Shown: positions 1 to 8,127 of the stretch, in pieces
Position numbering within the stretch: the stretch's first letter is position 1
How the letters are laid out: each line of letters opens with the position of its first letter
NCBI RefSeq assembly: GCF_030409805.1
Contig: NZ_JAUFQP010000016.1
Coordinates: 1-64,000 of the forward strand
Direction of reading: 5' to 3'
From: Algibacter miyuki
GTDB lineage: Bacteria; Bacteroidota; Bacteroidia; Flavobacteriales; Flavobacteriaceae
Length of the DNA: 64,000 nt
Translations under genes and position numbers: made by a program
The notes under the pieces: generated by a model
Seen by the model: the letters and a program-made list of their open reading frames with translations, nothing else
Database searches by the model: none
Told to the model about the DNA's origin: nothing

Positions 1-68
1 ATTCGGATGGTTTTACGTCGCCATAAATCAAAACAAATTAATACATTTGGTTTTTTATAATTTCTATT

Positions 69-1082
69 ATGCAGATAAACGATAAGAGTGGCCTAACAAA
101 TTACCAAGCATCACCGAAACGCTATAACGAGATGACCTACAAGCGGTCTGGAAAAAGTGGTGTGCTCCTACCCGCTATTTCATTAGGGTTATGGCATAAT
201 TTTGGTTTTGTAGATAATATTCAAAATGCTAGAGATATTTTGCGATGTGCTTTCGATTTAGGTATTACACATTTTGATTTAGCCAATAATTACGGACCTC
301 CTTATGGTTCTGCGGAAGAAAATTTTGGAACTATTTTTAAAAATGATTTCAAAAGTTATAGAGATGAAATGTTTATAGCTACCAAAGCGGGCTTTGATAT
401 GTGGCCTGGACCATCGGAAATTTAGGTTCAAGGAAATATTTAATTTCAAGTATTGATCAGAGTTTAAAACGTATGAATTTGGAATATGTTGATGTTTTTT
501 ATCATCACCGTCCAGATCCTGATACGCCCTTAGAAGAAACAATGGGAGCGCTTGCAGATATAGTTAGACAAGGTAAAGCGTTGTATGTTGGAATTTCAAA
601 TTATCAGCCTGCTGAAACCCAAAAAAGCAGCCGAATTGTTACGCGAATATAATGTACCTTTTATTTTGCATCAAGCACGATATTCCATGTTGGATCGTTG
701 GGTTGAAGATGGACTATTAAATACTTTAGAAGATAATGGCGTAGGCTGTATTGCTTTTTCTCCTTTAGCACAAGGCATGCTTACTGATAAGTATTTGGAT
801 GGTATTCCAAAAGATTCTAGAGCCGGTAAAAACTTAACGTATTTAAATACTGAAACCGTAAATGAGAACATTGAAAAAGTGCAGCAACTCGCTGAAATTG
901 CCAACAATCGTGGTCAAAAATTATCGCAAATGGCCATCTCATGGATTTTGAGACAAAAACAAGTCGCTTCGGTGTTGGTTGGAGCAAGTTCTTCTAGTCA
1001 GTTAAAAGAAAACGTGAAAGCTTTAGATTATTTAGAATTTACTAGTGAAGAATTAGAGCAAATTGAGCGTGTATTGTCTTAA
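69..1082 (+). pseudogene. Aldo/keto reductase (YghZ-like), interrupted by two compensating frameshifts
   Basis: The conceptual product (about 337 residues) matches the YghZ/L-glyceraldehyde-3-phosphate reductase branch of NADPH aldo/keto reductases along its full length: SLGLWHNFG, FDLANNYGPP, KAGFDMWPGP, YVDVFYHHRPD, NNGVGCIAFSPLAQG and VLVGASSSSQL are all recognisable. The frame is broken twice. Near 413-417 the expected Pro-Tyr-Gly-Asn codons lack one base, which gives an early TAG at 423. At 621-626 the Lys-Ala region has one extra A in an A6 run, which restores the original frame. The net change is zero, so the gene was intact until recently or these are assembly errors. The start at 69 keeps the N-terminal arm seen in YghZ (ASPKRYNEM before YKRSGKSG). 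If intact it would be cytosolic. No operon partner is visible. Confidence 0.85.
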
Positions 1083-1147
1083 ACTCTAACGACAGCGGTA
1101 CAAATTAAATAATATACCCATGAATTAGATTATCGATTTTTAAATAG

Positions 1148-1312
1148 TTAAAAACTTTATATCTTTTTACAGAAAGTCTTAGTATTGTTTCGATTGTGGT
1201 GGGTTTACTTTTTCTAGTGTATTCAAATTACAAAAGTTTCGCTATAGTTATGATTATAATCGGAATCTTAGAGATAGCAGCTATGTTCCTTCACTTATAT
1301 AAAACATATTAA
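1148..1312 (+). pseudogene. Possible remnant of a small two-helix membrane protein
   Basis: A frame open from just after the TAG at 1145 to the TAA at 1310 reads as two hydrophobic segments: LSIVSIVVGLLFLVYS, a short polar turn NYKS, then FAIVMIIIGILEIAAMFLHLY. There is no ATG. Initiation would need a rare codon, so this may be the 3' part of a decayed gene. After the stop the same frame continues with a short charged tail (ATG at 1325 to TAA at 1338), like a broken C-terminus. No family is recognised. It lies between two frame-damaged genes. Chance cannot be excluded in AT-rich DNA, though the alternation of two helices and a turn looks protein-like. Confidence 0.3.
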
Positions 1313-1344
1313 AAAGAATTAAGTATGGTAAAGGAAGAAGAAAT

Positions 1345-2023
1345 TTAATCCTTCACGACAACAACCGTTACTTTTACGCCTTTTTCTAGAGCCCAAACTT
1401 TATTGGCTATTACAGCACCTGTTTCGTCCACTATGCGGTATTCTGCCGTATTCGGACCCAGAAGAACCGGTGTTAATTGCATAAAAAGCAATTTTATTAG
1501 CGCCTTCTAACAGCTTCAATCTATAGGTACTAAAAGCCCTTCCTAAGTAAACATTAGATCGAACAACATCGCCATTTACAAAAATACGTAGTAAATCGCC
1601 ATCCACAGCGCTATAATCTCGACACTTAATTTCGATATATAATGATTTTGTATGGTAATCTCCCCAAAAGGCATCTTCTTTTAAACCGCTGTTTTCTCCA
1701 TGACCATCAGGCAAAACGGCTTTAGCTTGTCGGTCTAAATTTTTGGTAAATAACTCTCCAGGGTTTCCAAATTCTTCCTCCGGAAACATTGAAAGTTCCT
1801 TTTTAGGGAAATTTAAATCGGTTGAAACTCTAGGTGCGTTCATCCCGTTTAAAGGTTTCGTTTCAGCTTCAATAGGTGTTGAAGGTTTCGGTATTTCCGC
1901 CTTTAAAGTATCCTTTACACTTTCAATCACAGGAAAAGGTATTGATTTATTCCTGCTGTCTATTTGTGCAAAACTAGATATAGTGCATACAAAAAATATA
2001 AAAAATGAAAAATGAAACTTCAT
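1345..2023 (-). pseudogene. Secreted hypothetical protein with a 1-nt frameshift near its C-terminus
   Basis: The gene starts at 2023 with a clear signal peptide (FHFSFFIFFVCTISSFAQ). A Pro/Lys/Glu-rich linker follows, then a conserved-looking beta-rich region with LYIEIKCRDYSAVDGDLLRIFVNGD and LLEGANKIAFYAINTGSSG. In the annotated frame the protein ends badly at 1400 with a run unlike the rest. One frame over, from the GGG at 1457-1459 (minus strand), the protein continues smoothly as PNTAEYRIVDETG, then VWALEKGVKVTVVVVKD, and stops at 1345. The expected codon is GGT, so one extra G is present. The family is not identified with confidence. The architecture resembles small flavobacterial periplasmic proteins of unknown function. 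The gene is either recently inactivated or carries a sequencing error. Confidence 0.7.
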
Positions 2024-2198
2024 TGGTTGTTAAGCGCTTTTTAATTATAAATACTTAATAAAGAACTAGTATAATTAGATTTCAAAGATAATTGTTATCA
2101 TTTAAAACGCAATTATAGCCCGCCTTATTTAGGAAAAGATTAATACAATAACCGTTCCTAAATGAATTTAAACAATAAACAACGTTACTTTTTGGTAT

Positions 2199-2206
2199 TA
2201 TTTTTG
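2199..2206 (+). promoter_or_regulatory. Candidate -7 box (TATTTTTG) for the exbD-like gene
   Basis: The motif fits the Bacteroidota -7 consensus TAnnTTTG and lies 41 nt upstream of the ATG at 2248. No convincing -33 TTTG was seen at the usual spacing, so this rests on the -7 match and its position. Confidence 0.35.
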
Positions 2207-2247
2207 TGAATCATAATTTATAATAACATTTTAAAAATCAGTTAATT

Positions 2248-2802
2248 ATGAGACATTCAAAACTTATTCCTGAGGTCAATGCGGGATCCATGGCCGACAT
2301 TGCTTTTTTACTTCTAATTTTCTTTTTGGTAACCGCTACAATTTCTTCCGACACCGGAATTAACCGTGTTTTACCAAGTGATTGCCCTACTGGGGATTGC
2401 GAAAGCATAAAACAGGAGCGTAACATTTTGCGCGTCGTTATTAATAATGAAGACGCGATTATGGTTGAAGATGAATTGGTTTCTTTGGATCAATTGAAAA
2501 ACATAACTAAAGCCTTTATTGATAATAATGGTGATGGTTCTTGTAACTATTGCTACGGCGAAAAGAATCCGGAAGCTTCGGATAATCCAAAGAAAGCTGT
2601 GGTTTCATTGCAAAATGGAAAGCTTACCACCTATAAACAATTTGTTGCTGTGCAAAACGAACTATCTAAAGCTTATTTTGAATTAAGACATAATTATGCC
2701 GCAAAAGTGCTTCAGAAATCGGTTGATAATTTAACAAAAGCAGATTTAAAACAAGTTAAAAATGCATATCCTTTTATCTTGTCGGAAGCGGAAACTAAAT
2801 AA
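2248..2802 (+). CDS. ExbD/TolR-family biopolymer transport protein
   Basis: The protein has 184 residues. The N-terminal PEVNAGSMADIAFLLLIFFLVTATI is the diagnostic ExbD/TolR transmembrane segment, with the conserved Asp of MADIAFLLLIFFLV that carries protons in the ExbB-ExbD motor energising TonB. The rest (about 40-184) is a periplasmic domain containing ILRVVINNEDAIMVE and VVSLQNGKLTTYKQFVAVQNEL, as in flavobacterial ExbD proteins. There are unusual Cys pairs: CPTGDC near residues 48-53 and CNYC near 97-100. These could form periplasmic disulfides or bind metal, which is inference. No exbB or tonB gene lies beside it, so it is an orphan copy that must work with partners encoded elsewhere. 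The gene is complete. Confidence 0.88.
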   Translation: MRHSKLIPEVNAGSMADIAFLLLIFFLVTATISSDTGINRVLPSDCPTGDCESIKQERNILRVVINNEDAIMVEDELVSLDQLKNITKAFIDNNGDGSCNYCYGEKNPEASDNPKKAVVSLQNGKLTTYKQFVAVQNELSKAYFELRHNYAAKVLQKSVDNLTKADLKQVKNAYPFILSEAETK

Positions 2803-2826
2803 AGATTTCTTCTGAAAAATTATTTT

Positions 2827-2860
2827 ACTAAGTTTCTTTTCGGCAAAAAAGGAACTTAGT
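2827..2860. terminator. Hairpin between convergent exbD-like and E1 genes
   Basis: ACTAAGTT and AACTTAGT, extended inward by CTTTT/AAAAG around a CGGC loop, form a long stem between two converging genes. It overlaps the last codons of the minus-strand gene. It probably works as a bidirectional terminator, although T-tracts outside the stem are poor. Confidence 0.5.
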
Positions 2861-4847
2861 AATTTATTAGCTTAATTAGTTCTTCTTCAAAGCGGCTTTT
2901 TGGTAAATATTGGTCTTCTAATATTTTTGCAAACGGAATAGGTGTTTCCATACTCGCCACACGCTTTACGGGCGCATCCAAATACTCAAAACACTGCTCC
3001 ATAATTAAGGCTGAAATATCACTTGCTACACCACCAAACAACGAATCTTCTTGTAAAATAATGGCTTTACCTGTGTTTTTAACAGAATTGAAAATAGTTT
3101 CGGTATCCAACGGGCAGAGCGTGCGTAAATCGATAACATCGGCAGAAATTTCAGGATGTTTTTCTAATGTTTTCAATACCCAATGAAGGGCTGCTCCGTA
3201 GCTAATAATGGTAATTTTATCTCCTGATTTAATTATAGAAGCTTTTCCTAGCGGAAGCGTATAATAATCTACAGGAACTTCTTGTCGAATACTTCTATAC
3301 AAGGCTTTATGTTCAAAAAACAATACCGGATTTGGGTCATTAATAGCTGTTGCTAATAAACCTTTGGCGTCATAAGGAAACGCGGGATATACCACTTTTA
3401 AACCAGGAGTTTTTGTAAACCAAGCTTCGTTGGTTTGTGAATGAAACGGCCCTGCGCCCACATCGCCGCCGCAAGGCATTCTGATAACCACATCGGCATT
3501 TTGATTCCATCTGTAAAACGATTTTGCCAATAGGTTTACCACAGGGCTAAATCCGGAGCTTACAAAATCAGCAAATTGCATTTCTACAACGCTTTTAATA
3601 CCTGCAATTGACAAACCCATGGCGGTTTCAATTATGGCTGATTCACAAATGGGTGTATTCCTAATTCTGTCTTTTCCAAAGACATCAACAAAACCATTGG
3701 TTATTTTAAAAGCGCCTCCATATTCAGCAATATCTTGTCCCATGATAACTAAATCATCATAACGTTTCATGCTTTGTTTTAAACCATCGGAAATGGCATC
3801 AATAAAACGAATGTTTTCTGTAAATTCACTTTCTTCAACTAATTGATATTCTTTAATTTGAAATACATCATTTAATTCTTCAGTTTTAGTTGAGTTTACT
3901 TCGTTTTCATTAAACGCAATCTCTAAATTATCATTTATTTCATTAGAAATTTCATCGATAATAACTGTTTTTTCAGCTTCATGTAAAATATTTTTTTCTT
4001 TCAAAAACACTTCAAAATTTGCGATGGGATCTTTTTTTGACCAAGTTTCCATGAGTGTTTCTGGAACATATTTGGTGCCACTCGCCTCTTCATGCCCGCG
4101 TATTCTAAAAGTTTTAAATTCTATTAAAACAGGACGAGGATTTAGTCGTACACTTTTTGTTATTTCATGCATTTTGGTGTAAACTTCAACCACATTATTT
4201 CCGTCAATAATATGCGACTCCATGCCATAACCTTTTCCACGATCGGCAATATGTTCACAATAATATTGTTCAGATGTTGGTGTAGATAAACCATAACCAT
4301 TGTTTTCAACACAAAATAAAACGGGTAATTGCCAAACAGATGCTACATTTAAAGCTTCATGGAAATCACCTTCACTTGTGCCACCCTCTCCTGTAAAAAC
4401 AGCGGTAACTTCATTTTTATCTTTCAGTTTAGACACCAAAGCAATACCATCGGCAACACCTAATTGTGGACCTAAATGCGAAATCATTCCAATGATTTTA
4501 AATTCTTGTGTTCCAAAGTGAAACGAACGATCGCGTCCTTTTGTAAAACCCGATTTCTTGCCTTGCCATTGTGCAAATAAGCGATTTAGTGGAATATTTC
4601 TGGTGGTAAATACGCCTAAGTTTCGGTGCATTGGCAGGATGTATTCCGAAGTATTTAAAGCCATGGTTACGCCCACGGAAATAGCTTCTTGTCCAATTCC
4701 AGAAAACCATTTACTAATTTTTCCCTGACGCAACAAAACCAGCATCTTCTCCTCGATTAACCTAGGTTTTAGCATGTTTTTGTACAACTCTAAAAGTAAG
4801 CTGTTATCCAAATTTTCCGTTTGATAATTAAAATTTGTCGTGCCCAT
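2856..4847 (-). CDS. Branched-chain 2-oxoacid dehydrogenase E1, fused alpha and beta subunits
   Basis: The protein has 663 residues and two catalytic halves. The N-terminal half (about 15-310) is E1-alpha. It has the GIGQEAISVG and HRNLGVF motifs and the thiamine-diphosphate motif GEGGTSEGDFHEALN...ENNGYGLST at about 153-190. The C-terminal half (from about 340, IRFIDAISDGLKQSM) is E1-beta with MGQDIAEYGGAFKITNG and RNTPICESAIIETAMGLSIAG. Separate alpha and beta genes are usual in Proteobacteria, whereas the fused form is common in Bacteroidota. It decarboxylates 2-oxoacids from Val/Leu/Ile (2-oxoisovalerate type) and passes the acyl group to an E2 lipoyl protein, supplying branched-chain fatty acid primers. 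No E2 or E3 is adjacent. The ATG at 4847 is preceded at a good distance by a TATATTTG box. Confidence 0.93.
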   Translation of the reverse strand: MGTTNFNYQTENLDNSLLLELYKNMLKPRLIEEKMLVLLRQGKISKWFSGIGQEAISVGVTMALNTSEYILPMHRNLGVFTTRNIPLNRLFAQWQGKKSGFTKGRDRSFHFGTQEFKIIGMISHLGPQLGVADGIALVSKLKDKNEVTAVFTGEGGTSEGDFHEALNVASVWQLPVLFCVENNGYGLSTPTSEQYYCEHIADRGKGYGMESHIIDGNNVVEVYTKMHEITKSVRLNPRPVLIEFKTFRIRGHEEASGTKYVPETLMETWSKKDPIANFEVFLKEKNILHEAEKTVIIDEISNEINDNLEIAFNENEVNSTKTEELNDVFQIKEYQLVEESEFTENIRFIDAISDGLKQSMKRYDDLVIMGQDIAEYGGAFKITNGFVDVFGKDRIRNTPICESAIIETAMGLSIAGIKSVVEMQFADFVSSGFSPVVNLLAKSFYRWNQNADVVIRMPCGGDVGAGPFHSQTNEAWFTKTPGLKVVYPAFPYDAKGLLATAINDPNPVLFFEHKALYRSIRQEVPVDYYTLPLGKASIIKSGDKITIISYGAALHWVLKTLEKHPEISADVIDLRTLCPLDTETIFNSVKNTGKAIILQEDSLFGGVASDISALIMEQCFEYLDAPVKRVASMETPIPFAKILEDQYLPKSRFEEELIKLINY

Positions 4848-4865
4848 AAAAAAATATTAGTCTCT

Positions 4866-4873
4866 CAAATATA
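4866..4873 (-). promoter_or_regulatory. Candidate -7 box (TATATTTG) for the fused E1 gene
   Basis: Read on the minus strand this is a perfect TAnnTTTG element, 18 nt upstream of the ATG at 4847, implying a very short 5' leader. The -33 part was not resolved. Confidence 0.45.
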
Positions 4874-4942
4874 GTATAAATGTGTGCAAAGGTGTAAATC
4901 GTTAATAAAAAAAACGACTTATAAAACTCTCCAATGTTTTTG

Positions 4943-4950
4943 TACATTTG
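4943..4950 (+). promoter_or_regulatory. Candidate -7 box (TACATTTG) for the 4978-10387 gene run
   Basis: A perfect TAnnTTTG match lies 27 nt upstream of the ATG at 4978, in the divergent intergenic space that also holds the E1 promoter. The -33 TTG is not clear. Confidence 0.45.
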
Positions 4951-4977
4951 TAATACATTGACTAAAATTATTTCATA

Positions 4978-5925
4978 ATGAATATTATACCAAGTGTTAA
5001 TTTAAAAGATTTTACTTCGGGCGATGCCGAAAAAAAGCAGCAATTTGTAGATGCCATTGGCAAAGCTTATGAAGATATTGGCTTTGTGGCACTTAAAGGT
5101 CATTTTTTGGATGATGCTTTAGTTGAAAATTTATATGGAGAAGTGAAAAACTTTTTCAACTTACCAATTGAAACCAAAAGGAAATATGAAATCCCTGGAA
5201 TTGGCGGGCAACGTGGCTATGTGTCTTTCGGAAAGGAAAGCGCAAAAGGTAAAAAAGAAGGTGATTTAAAGGAGTTTTGGCATTTTGGACAATATGTTGA
5301 AGATAATGACGAATTAAAAGCTGAATATCCAGAGAATGTTACGGTTAATGAGCTTGCTGAATTTAACGAGGTTGGGAAAGAAACTTACCGCATGTTAGAA
5401 AAAACGGCTAAATATGTATTGCGTGCTTTGGCTTTACATTTAAATTTAGAAGAAACTTATTTTGATGATTATATTCATAATGGAAATTCCATTTTAAGAC
5501 CTATACATTACCCGCCAATACAAGAAGAACCTAAAGAAGCGGTTCGTGCAGCGGCTCATGGTGATATTAATTTGATTACTTTGTTAATGGGAGCTCAAGG
5601 TCGTGGTTTACAAGTGCAAAACCATAAAGGGGAATGGATTGATGCCATTGCCGAAGCTGATGAATTAATGATAAATGTTGGAGATATGCTTTCGCGACAC
5701 ACTAATAATAAATTAAAATCTACTATCCATCGTGTTGTAAACCCTCCAAAAGAATTATGGGGAACATCACGTTATTCTATTCCATTTTTTATGCATCCAA
5801 TAAGCGCCATGAAATTAGATGTTTTAGAAGGTTGTATTGATGAAAATAATCCGAAAAAATTTGAGGATATCACGGCTGGAGAGTTTTTAAACGAACGTTT
5901 AATTGAATTAGGTCTTAAAAAATAA
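4978..5925 (+). CDS. Isopenicillin N synthase-family 2-oxoglutarate/Fe(II) oxygenase
   Basis: The protein has 315 residues and both Pfam-type halves. An N-terminal DIOX_N region runs from about 3 to 125, and a C-terminal 2OG-FeII domain from about 170 to 285. The facial triad is visible as H194-x-D196 (AAHGDINLI) and H251 (STIHRVVNP). The 2-oxoglutarate-binding R265-x-S267 (SRYSIPFF) is also present, so the enzyme should be active. The substrate is unknown. Flavobacterial members of this family are housekeeping-like and lie next to a SUI1 gene as here, so beta-lactam synthesis should not be assumed. It is the first gene of a co-directional run and is followed after 48 nt by the SUI1 gene. Confidence 0.88.
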   Translation: MNIIPSVNLKDFTSGDAEKKQQFVDAIGKAYEDIGFVALKGHFLDDALVENLYGEVKNFFNLPIETKRKYEIPGIGGQRGYVSFGKESAKGKKEGDLKEFWHFGQYVEDNDELKAEYPENVTVNELAEFNEVGKETYRMLEKTAKYVLRALALHLNLEETYFDDYIHNGNSILRPIHYPPIQEEPKEAVRAAAHGDINLITLLMGAQGRGLQVQNHKGEWIDAIAEADELMINVGDMLSRHTNNKLKSTIHRVVNPPKELWGTSRYSIPFFMHPISAMKLDVLEGCIDENNPKKFEDITAGEFLNERLIELGLKK

Positions 5926-5973
5926 CCCCGTAAAAAGTCAACGTTATTTTAAGCAGAGACACCCTTTTAAACC

Positions 5974-6303
5974 ATGGATTTACAAGATCAACTAAAAAAC
6001 TTATTCCCCGATCATATTGAAGAAGAAAAACCAGAAACAGCAGATGCTGCAGGTGGTATTTGGATGCAAGATGACCCTATACTTTGCAAATACGAAAAAC
6101 GGAAAGGAAAACCCATAACCATATTGGATGGTTATACAGGTGCTACCGAAGATTTCAAGATTTTAGCTAAAGAAATTAAAACAACATTGAGTGTTGGTGG
6201 AAGTTTTAAGGATGATAAAATTATAATTCAAGGCGATTACCGAGATAAAATAATGGCTATGCTAAAAGCTAAAGGGTTTAATGTAAAACGTGTTGGAGGT
6301 TAA
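5974..6303 (+). CDS. SUI1/eIF1-like translation initiation factor (YciH family)
   Basis: The protein has 109 residues. The C-terminal two thirds form a SUI1 domain with the hallmark LSVGGSFKDDKIIIQGDY followed by MLKAKGFNVKRVGG. Bacterial YciH-type proteins resemble eukaryotic eIF1 and influence fidelity of initiation in vitro. Their physiological role in Bacteroidota is not settled. The N-terminal 30 residues are acidic and Pro/Glu-rich. The stop is 3 nt before the next start, so translation is probably coupled to the DUF1835 gene. Confidence 0.9.
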   Translation: MDLQDQLKNLFPDHIEEEKPETADAAGGIWMQDDPILCKYEKRKGKPITILDGYTGATEDFKILAKEIKTTLSVGGSFKDDKIIIQGDYRDKIMAMLKAKGFNVKRVGG

Positions 6304-6306
6304 TTT

Positions 6307-7251
6307 ATGGAAAAACAAATTTTACATATTACGAATGGTGGAAACCTATCATCTCGTTTAAAGGAATTAGAGATTCCTGGTGCACAATTTACATGGCAAG
6401 AAATGTTTTGCGAAGGCAGAACTACAGAACATATTATATCCGATGAATCAGTAAAATTGCGTAGTGAGTTTTTAAGCGACTTCTACGATATCGATTTAGA
6501 CTTAAGTAAAGTAGAACAAGCTTTAGAACAATTAAATGAAGCTAAAAACAGGTATTCAGAAATTGTCCTTTGGTTTGATTATCATTTATACTGCCACATT
6601 AATATGGTTGCTGTTATTAGCTTAATTCATCAGAAAAAGATAAAACTACCAATGTCGCTAGTTTGTAGTGGTAGAACTCCAGGAAGTAAAAACTTATCTA
6701 CTTTTTCAGAATTAAATGGGTCGCAACTTCAAAGTCATTATAAAAATAAAGTATATTTAAATGATGCGGATATTGATATGGCAACAACCGTTTGGGGTAT
6801 TTACTGTGGTAAAGATCATAATTTATTAAAACCTATTATTGTAAAACCGTCTAATTTTAAATATTTAAGCAACTGCTTAAAAGCGCATTTAGAACGTTTT
6901 CCAGATTCAATAAATGGACTCAATATTTTAGAACGTAATATTTTAAAAATAGTAAAAGATTATAATATAAAATCGAAAAACCACTTATTAGGATATGCCT
7001 TAAATTATCAGGGGTACTACGGTTATAATGACTTACAACTTTCTAGAACTATTAATAAATTAAGTTTGTTTTTAACTGAAGAAAAAAGCAGTATTACGTT
7101 AAATAGAGATGGCCATGAAGCCCTTTTAGGCGGTCATAATTTTTCAAGTCAAATAGACAGTAATATGTATTTTGGTGGTATTAAAAAATATGATTTCTAC
7201 TTTAGTAAATCTGAAAACAAACTTATTAAAACGATCTCTGATGCCAATTAA
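6307..7251 (+). CDS. DUF1835-family protein of unknown function
   Basis: The protein has 314 residues. The N-terminal ILHITNGGNLSSRLKELEIPGAQFTWQEMFCEGRT (about 5-40) and the EIVLWFDYHLYCHINM stretch (about 85-100) mark the DUF1835 fold, found in small cytosolic proteins of Bacteroidota and Firmicutes. No signal peptide or membrane helix is seen. A C-terminal half with LNGLNILERNILKIV-like spacing and GYYGYNDLQL is typical of longer family members. Function is unknown. It sits 3 nt after the SUI1 gene and overlaps the following phosphorylase by 11 nt, so the three are very likely co-translated. Confidence 0.85.
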   Translation: MEKQILHITNGGNLSSRLKELEIPGAQFTWQEMFCEGRTTEHIISDESVKLRSEFLSDFYDIDLDLSKVEQALEQLNEAKNRYSEIVLWFDYHLYCHINMVAVISLIHQKKIKLPMSLVCSGRTPGSKNLSTFSELNGSQLQSHYKNKVYLNDADIDMATTVWGIYCGKDHNLLKPIIVKPSNFKYLSNCLKAHLERFPDSINGLNILERNILKIVKDYNIKSKNHLLGYALNYQGYYGYNDLQLSRTINKLSLFLTEEKSSITLNRDGHEALLGGHNFSSQIDSNMYFGGIKKYDFYFSKSENKLIKTISDAN

Positions 7252-8116
7252 AGAATCTGAACTTATTTTAAATCCAGATGGTAGTGTTTATCATCTAAAT
7301 TTAAAACCCGAAAATTTAGCAAATACCATTATTTTTGTTGGCGATCCTGATCGTGTTAGTAAAATTACAGAACATTTTGATAGCATTGAATTCGAAACAC
7401 ATAAACGTGAATTTAAAACTCAAACAGGACATTATAAAGGCAAACGTATTACTGTTATTTCAACAGGTATTGGGTCTGATAATATTGATATTGTTTTAAA
7501 CGAATTGGATGCTTTAGTGAATATCAATTTGGAAACTAGAGAAATTAACGCAAACCTAGTGAGTCTTGATATTATTAGAATTGGTACTTCGGGGTCTTTA
7601 CAGGCTGATATTCCCGTAGATTCATTTTTATTAAGCTCGCATGGTATGGATATTAATGGTACACTTCACTCCTATCAAATTGAAAACATTTCGCATCCTG
7701 AGATTGAAGATGCATTTATAAAACATAGCGATTGGCATCAAAATAAGTCTAGACCAATTATTATTGAAAACAGTAGTAGTTTAGCTGAAAAATTTACAGT
7801 AGGTGCTCAAAAAATATTCAAAGGTATTACAGTAACCGCAAACGGTTTTTATGGTCCACAAGGTCGTGTACTACGTTTGGCGCTTCAAGATGCTGACGTA
7901 AATAATAAAATTGATACTTTCAAATTTAAAGATTTCAGAATAACAAATTTAGAAATGGAAACATCGGCCATTTATGGCTTATCAAAGTTGTTAGGGCATC
8001 GAGCGGTATCCTTAAACGCTATTATAGCCAATCGCGCAAATGGTACGTTTAGTGAAAATCCGGAAGGTATAGTTAATAATTTAATTCAATTCGCGCTTAA
8101 TAAAATAGCCGAGTAG
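7241..8116 (+). CDS. Nucleoside phosphorylase (uridine-phosphorylase-like)
   Basis: The ATG at 7241 is chosen because the family begins here (PDGSVYHLNLKPENLANTIIFVGDPDRV). Upstream in-frame codons lie inside the previous gene and encode nothing family-like. The protein has 291 residues. Motifs are the GDPDRV phosphate-binding loop (about 30-35), the STGIGSDN loop (about 72-79), IIRIGTSGSLQ (about 108-118) and the sugar/base-binding ITNLEMETSAIYGLS (about 240-255). It would cleave a nucleoside with phosphate in the cytosol. Exact base specificity cannot be read from sequence, but uridine is the closest match. It overlaps the DUF1835 gene by 11 nt. Confidence 0.88.
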   Translation: MPIKESELILNPDGSVYHLNLKPENLANTIIFVGDPDRVSKITEHFDSIEFETHKREFKTQTGHYKGKRITVISTGIGSDNIDIVLNELDALVNINLETREINANLVSLDIIRIGTSGSLQADIPVDSFLLSSHGMDINGTLHSYQIENISHPEIEDAFIKHSDWHQNKSRPIIIENSSSLAEKFTVGAQKIFKGITVTANGFYGPQGRVLRLALQDADVNNKIDTFKFKDFRITNLEMETSAIYGLSKLLGHRAVSLNAIIANRANGTFSENPEGIVNNLIQFALNKIAE

Positions 8117-8127
8117 CAGTTTAACAA

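Noticed and set aside
4978..5925. Beta-lactam biosynthesis gene
   Set aside because: It is only a family-level match to isopenicillin N synthase. No ACV synthetase or other antibiotic genes are present, and it sits with housekeeping genes.
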